Program-made: the position numbers and the translations under genes
The notes under the pieces: generated by a model
What the model was told of the DNA's origin: nothing
Seen by the model: the letters and a program-made list of their open reading frames with translations, nothing else
Database searches by the model: none
Source: CAZROT01 sp964601895
GTDB lineage: Bacteria > Pseudomonadota > Gammaproteobacteria > Enterobacterales > Enterobacteriaceae
DNA: 7,608 nucleotides
Assembly (NCBI GenBank): GCA_964601895.1
Contig: CAZROT010000031.1
Location: 1 to 7,608 of the forward strand
Direction of reading: 5' to 3'
Shown: positions 6,350 through 7,608 of the stretch, piece by piece
Numbering within the stretch: the first letter of the stretch is position 1
How the letters are laid out: the number at the start of each line of letters is the position of its first letter

Positions 6350-7423
6350 TCACACCATACTCAGCTTTTTTTCCTGCAAACGTTCATGCATTTTTTCAAT
6401 TTCCATGTCCTGGTAAGTTTGCGCCCATTGCACATAGCGGTAAAATTCCTTGCCGCCGGGAGCATGTCCGCTGATCTTTCTCACAAGCTGTTCGGGCATC
6501 CCCAGGCACAGCATGGTGGTGATGGCCGTTCGGCGCATGGTGTGGGAGCTGGCCACATCGCAAAAACGCATTGCTCCGGCTGGCCGGCCGGGTTTGCCTA
6601 TCCGGAAACTGTGTCCATCTTTTTCTCTCGTCACAAGGACCGGCGCCGTAAAGCCTGCATGCTCCAGCAATCGCTTGATGTACTTGTTCAAATTGGATAA
6701 GTTGAAATGAGGCAACAACCGTTTGGTGCGGCGATACCTTTCAGTAATTTCGACGGCATAAGGCGGAAGCTTCACCAAGGTGTCCGTGCTGGTTTTCAAT
6801 GACCGGACTGCGAGATAGCAGGTGGAATTCACCCACCTCAGGTGCTGCATCCGCAGGTTGAAAAGGTCGGAGCTGCGCAGCGCCACGGTGCAGCCAAACA
6901 CAAAAAAATCTTTCACTTCCCGCATCCGTTTGTCCAGGTTTTGCTCAAAGACTTTATTATTGACCAGGAAATTCAGTTCCTCGGGCAGCAGTGGAAAGAT
7001 GGGTATTTCCTCCTTGCGCACATAGAACTGCTTGTGAAAATCACCAATGCCCAGAACAATGTCTTTATTGAGATAGTTAAAGAACACCTTGAGTATTTTG
7101 ATCGTTTGCCCCACATAGTTGTCAAAATGACCACATTCACGATACAGGTAATCTGTAAACCGATGATAAAATTTCTTCCAGTAGTTTTTTTCAATAATCA
7201 CCTGCCGGTGGGTAAGGCGGCGCAAAGGCCGCAGGCGCAAGGATACGGCCTTGCAGGCCGAAAAAGATTGGAGCAATTTGAGGGCATATCTGTAATTATT
7301 GACAGTGCCGGCTGATATTTTTTTGCCGTTGGGTTGCCGCCTTCTTCCCCTTTCGCTGTCGCTGATGAATCGCTCAAAAAGAGGGATAAGAGGCAGTTCT
7401 TTCCCGTGTGATCTCTTTGCCAT
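6350..7423 (-). CDS. Second tyrosine recombinase/integrase (different subfamily)
   Basis: I choose the ATG at 7421-7423 (MAKRSHGKEL, 357 residues) over an in-frame TTG at 7460-7462, which would add 13 residues unlike the family. Residues ~10-125 resemble a SAM-like core-binding domain (GTVNNYRYALKLLQSF, then YVGQTIKILKVFFNYLN). The catalytic domain (~145-345) keeps Arg183 in CTVALRSSDLFNL, a likely Lys210, H294-TM-R297, Gly-His at 319-320, and the probable nucleophile Tyr330 in EFYRYV (Tyr328 is an alternative). All catalytic positions therefore look intact. It lacks the N-terminal arm-binding domain of the first recombinase and is not close to it. The gene is visibly more GC-rich than the fibre genes, suggesting a different origin. 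It could be the recombinase of a second element, or act locally; the target site is unknown. Confidence 0.93.
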   Translation of the reverse strand: MAKRSHGKELPLIPLFERFISDSERGRRRQPNGKKISAGTVNNYRYALKLLQSFSACKAVSLRLRPLRRLTHRQVIIEKNYWKKFYHRFTDYLYRECGHFDNYVGQTIKILKVFFNYLNKDIVLGIGDFHKQFYVRKEEIPIFPLLPEELNFLVNNKVFEQNLDKRMREVKDFFVFGCTVALRSSDLFNLRMQHLRWVNSTCYLAVRSLKTSTDTLVKLPPYAVEITERYRRTKRLLPHFNLSNLNKYIKRLLEHAGFTAPVLVTREKDGHSFRIGKPGRPAGAMRFCDVASSHTMRRTAITTMLCLGMPEQLVRKISGHAPGGKEFYRYVQWAQTYQDMEIEKMHERLQEKKLSMV

Positions 7424-7510
7424 AAAAAATGTTTTAATAATGAAAGAATGAGGATAAAACAAGCTAAAAAATTACATTTTTGGCTTAAATTAGAGGAGCA
7501 AAGTTCTTTG

Positions 7511-7608
7511 ATAATGCAGTCCCCATGCGGGTTGCAAGAGATGTTGCTACTATCCCTTCGGGATGGGTATGCCGGGGCGCAGCTACAGCGCTGGAGATCA
7601 ATACAGGT
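7511..7608. repeat. Probable REP-like interspersed repeat (cut by window end)
   Basis: Upstream of the second recombinase is a stretch unlike the AT-rich leader next to it, with short hairpins: ATCCC/GGGAT around TTC (7552-7564) and CAGC/GCTG (7580-7593), plus CCCCATGCGGG. The sequence is reminiscent of non-coding repeats scattered in Chitinophagaceae-like genomes, but that is memory rather than a search. I find no credible gene here, although one minus frame stays open by chance. Confidence 0.4.

Noticed and set aside
6842..7315. 157-codon plus-strand open frame
   Set aside because: It is antisense to the catalytic and core-binding parts of the second recombinase, whose catalytic motifs are intact. 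No domain is recognised in the antisense product.
7424..7462. TTG start for the second recombinase
   Set aside because: It adds 13 residues of low-complexity leader from an AT-rich region. The ATG at 7423 gives a normal family N-terminus.

Overview
The window looks like part of a Bacteroidota (Bacteroidetes) chromosome, possibly a Chitinophagaceae-like lineage. The phylum call rests on three things. The tRNA-Ser 3' end carries no encoded CCA. The first tyrosine recombinase has the Bacteroidetes build (N-terminal arm-binding fold, SAM-like core-binding domain, catalytic domain with a 'SGLAYADV' box). The secreted proteins use phrases common in that phylum ('KGFLPxRMTAxQR...ISSPAxGLxVYDTDS'). 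The family-level guess is from memory of such proteins, not from a search.

Layout. Bases 1-57 are the 3' part of a tRNA-Ser(UGA) gene whose 5' end lies outside the window. It is followed by a strong intrinsic terminator (93-130), a 12-bp palindrome (133-144) and a perfect 12-bp inverted repeat (182-219). A tyrosine recombinase (317-1558, +) comes next. This is the usual arrangement of an element integrated into the 3' end of a tRNA gene. No second copy of the tRNA end is visible, so the far end of the element is probably beyond the window.

Bases 1657-6137 hold three genes on the minus strand for secreted, fibre-like proteins of 448, 485 and 453 residues. Each has a different 19-residue signal peptide, then a nearly identical 64-residue module starting exactly at residue 20 (QFVHKIKADSV...GDTL), then a body. 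Proteins 1 and 3 are divergent full-length paralogues ending in the same beta-rich tip domain. Protein 2 has an unrelated body with a YadA-like 'AIG' beta-roll and a different phage-fibre-like tail. The DNA for the 64-residue module forms three direct repeats.

Bases 6350-7423 (minus) encode a second, unrelated tyrosine recombinase in a visibly more GC-rich stretch. It is followed by a likely terminator (6252-6294) and preceded by a probable REP-like interspersed repeat (about 7511-7608).

How it fits together (inference): a genomic island at tRNA-Ser carries a small family of surface or periplasmic fibre/adhesin proteins with one shared N-terminal module and exchangeable distal parts, bracketed by two different recombinases. 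Nothing in the sequence proves that the recombinases act on the fibre genes.
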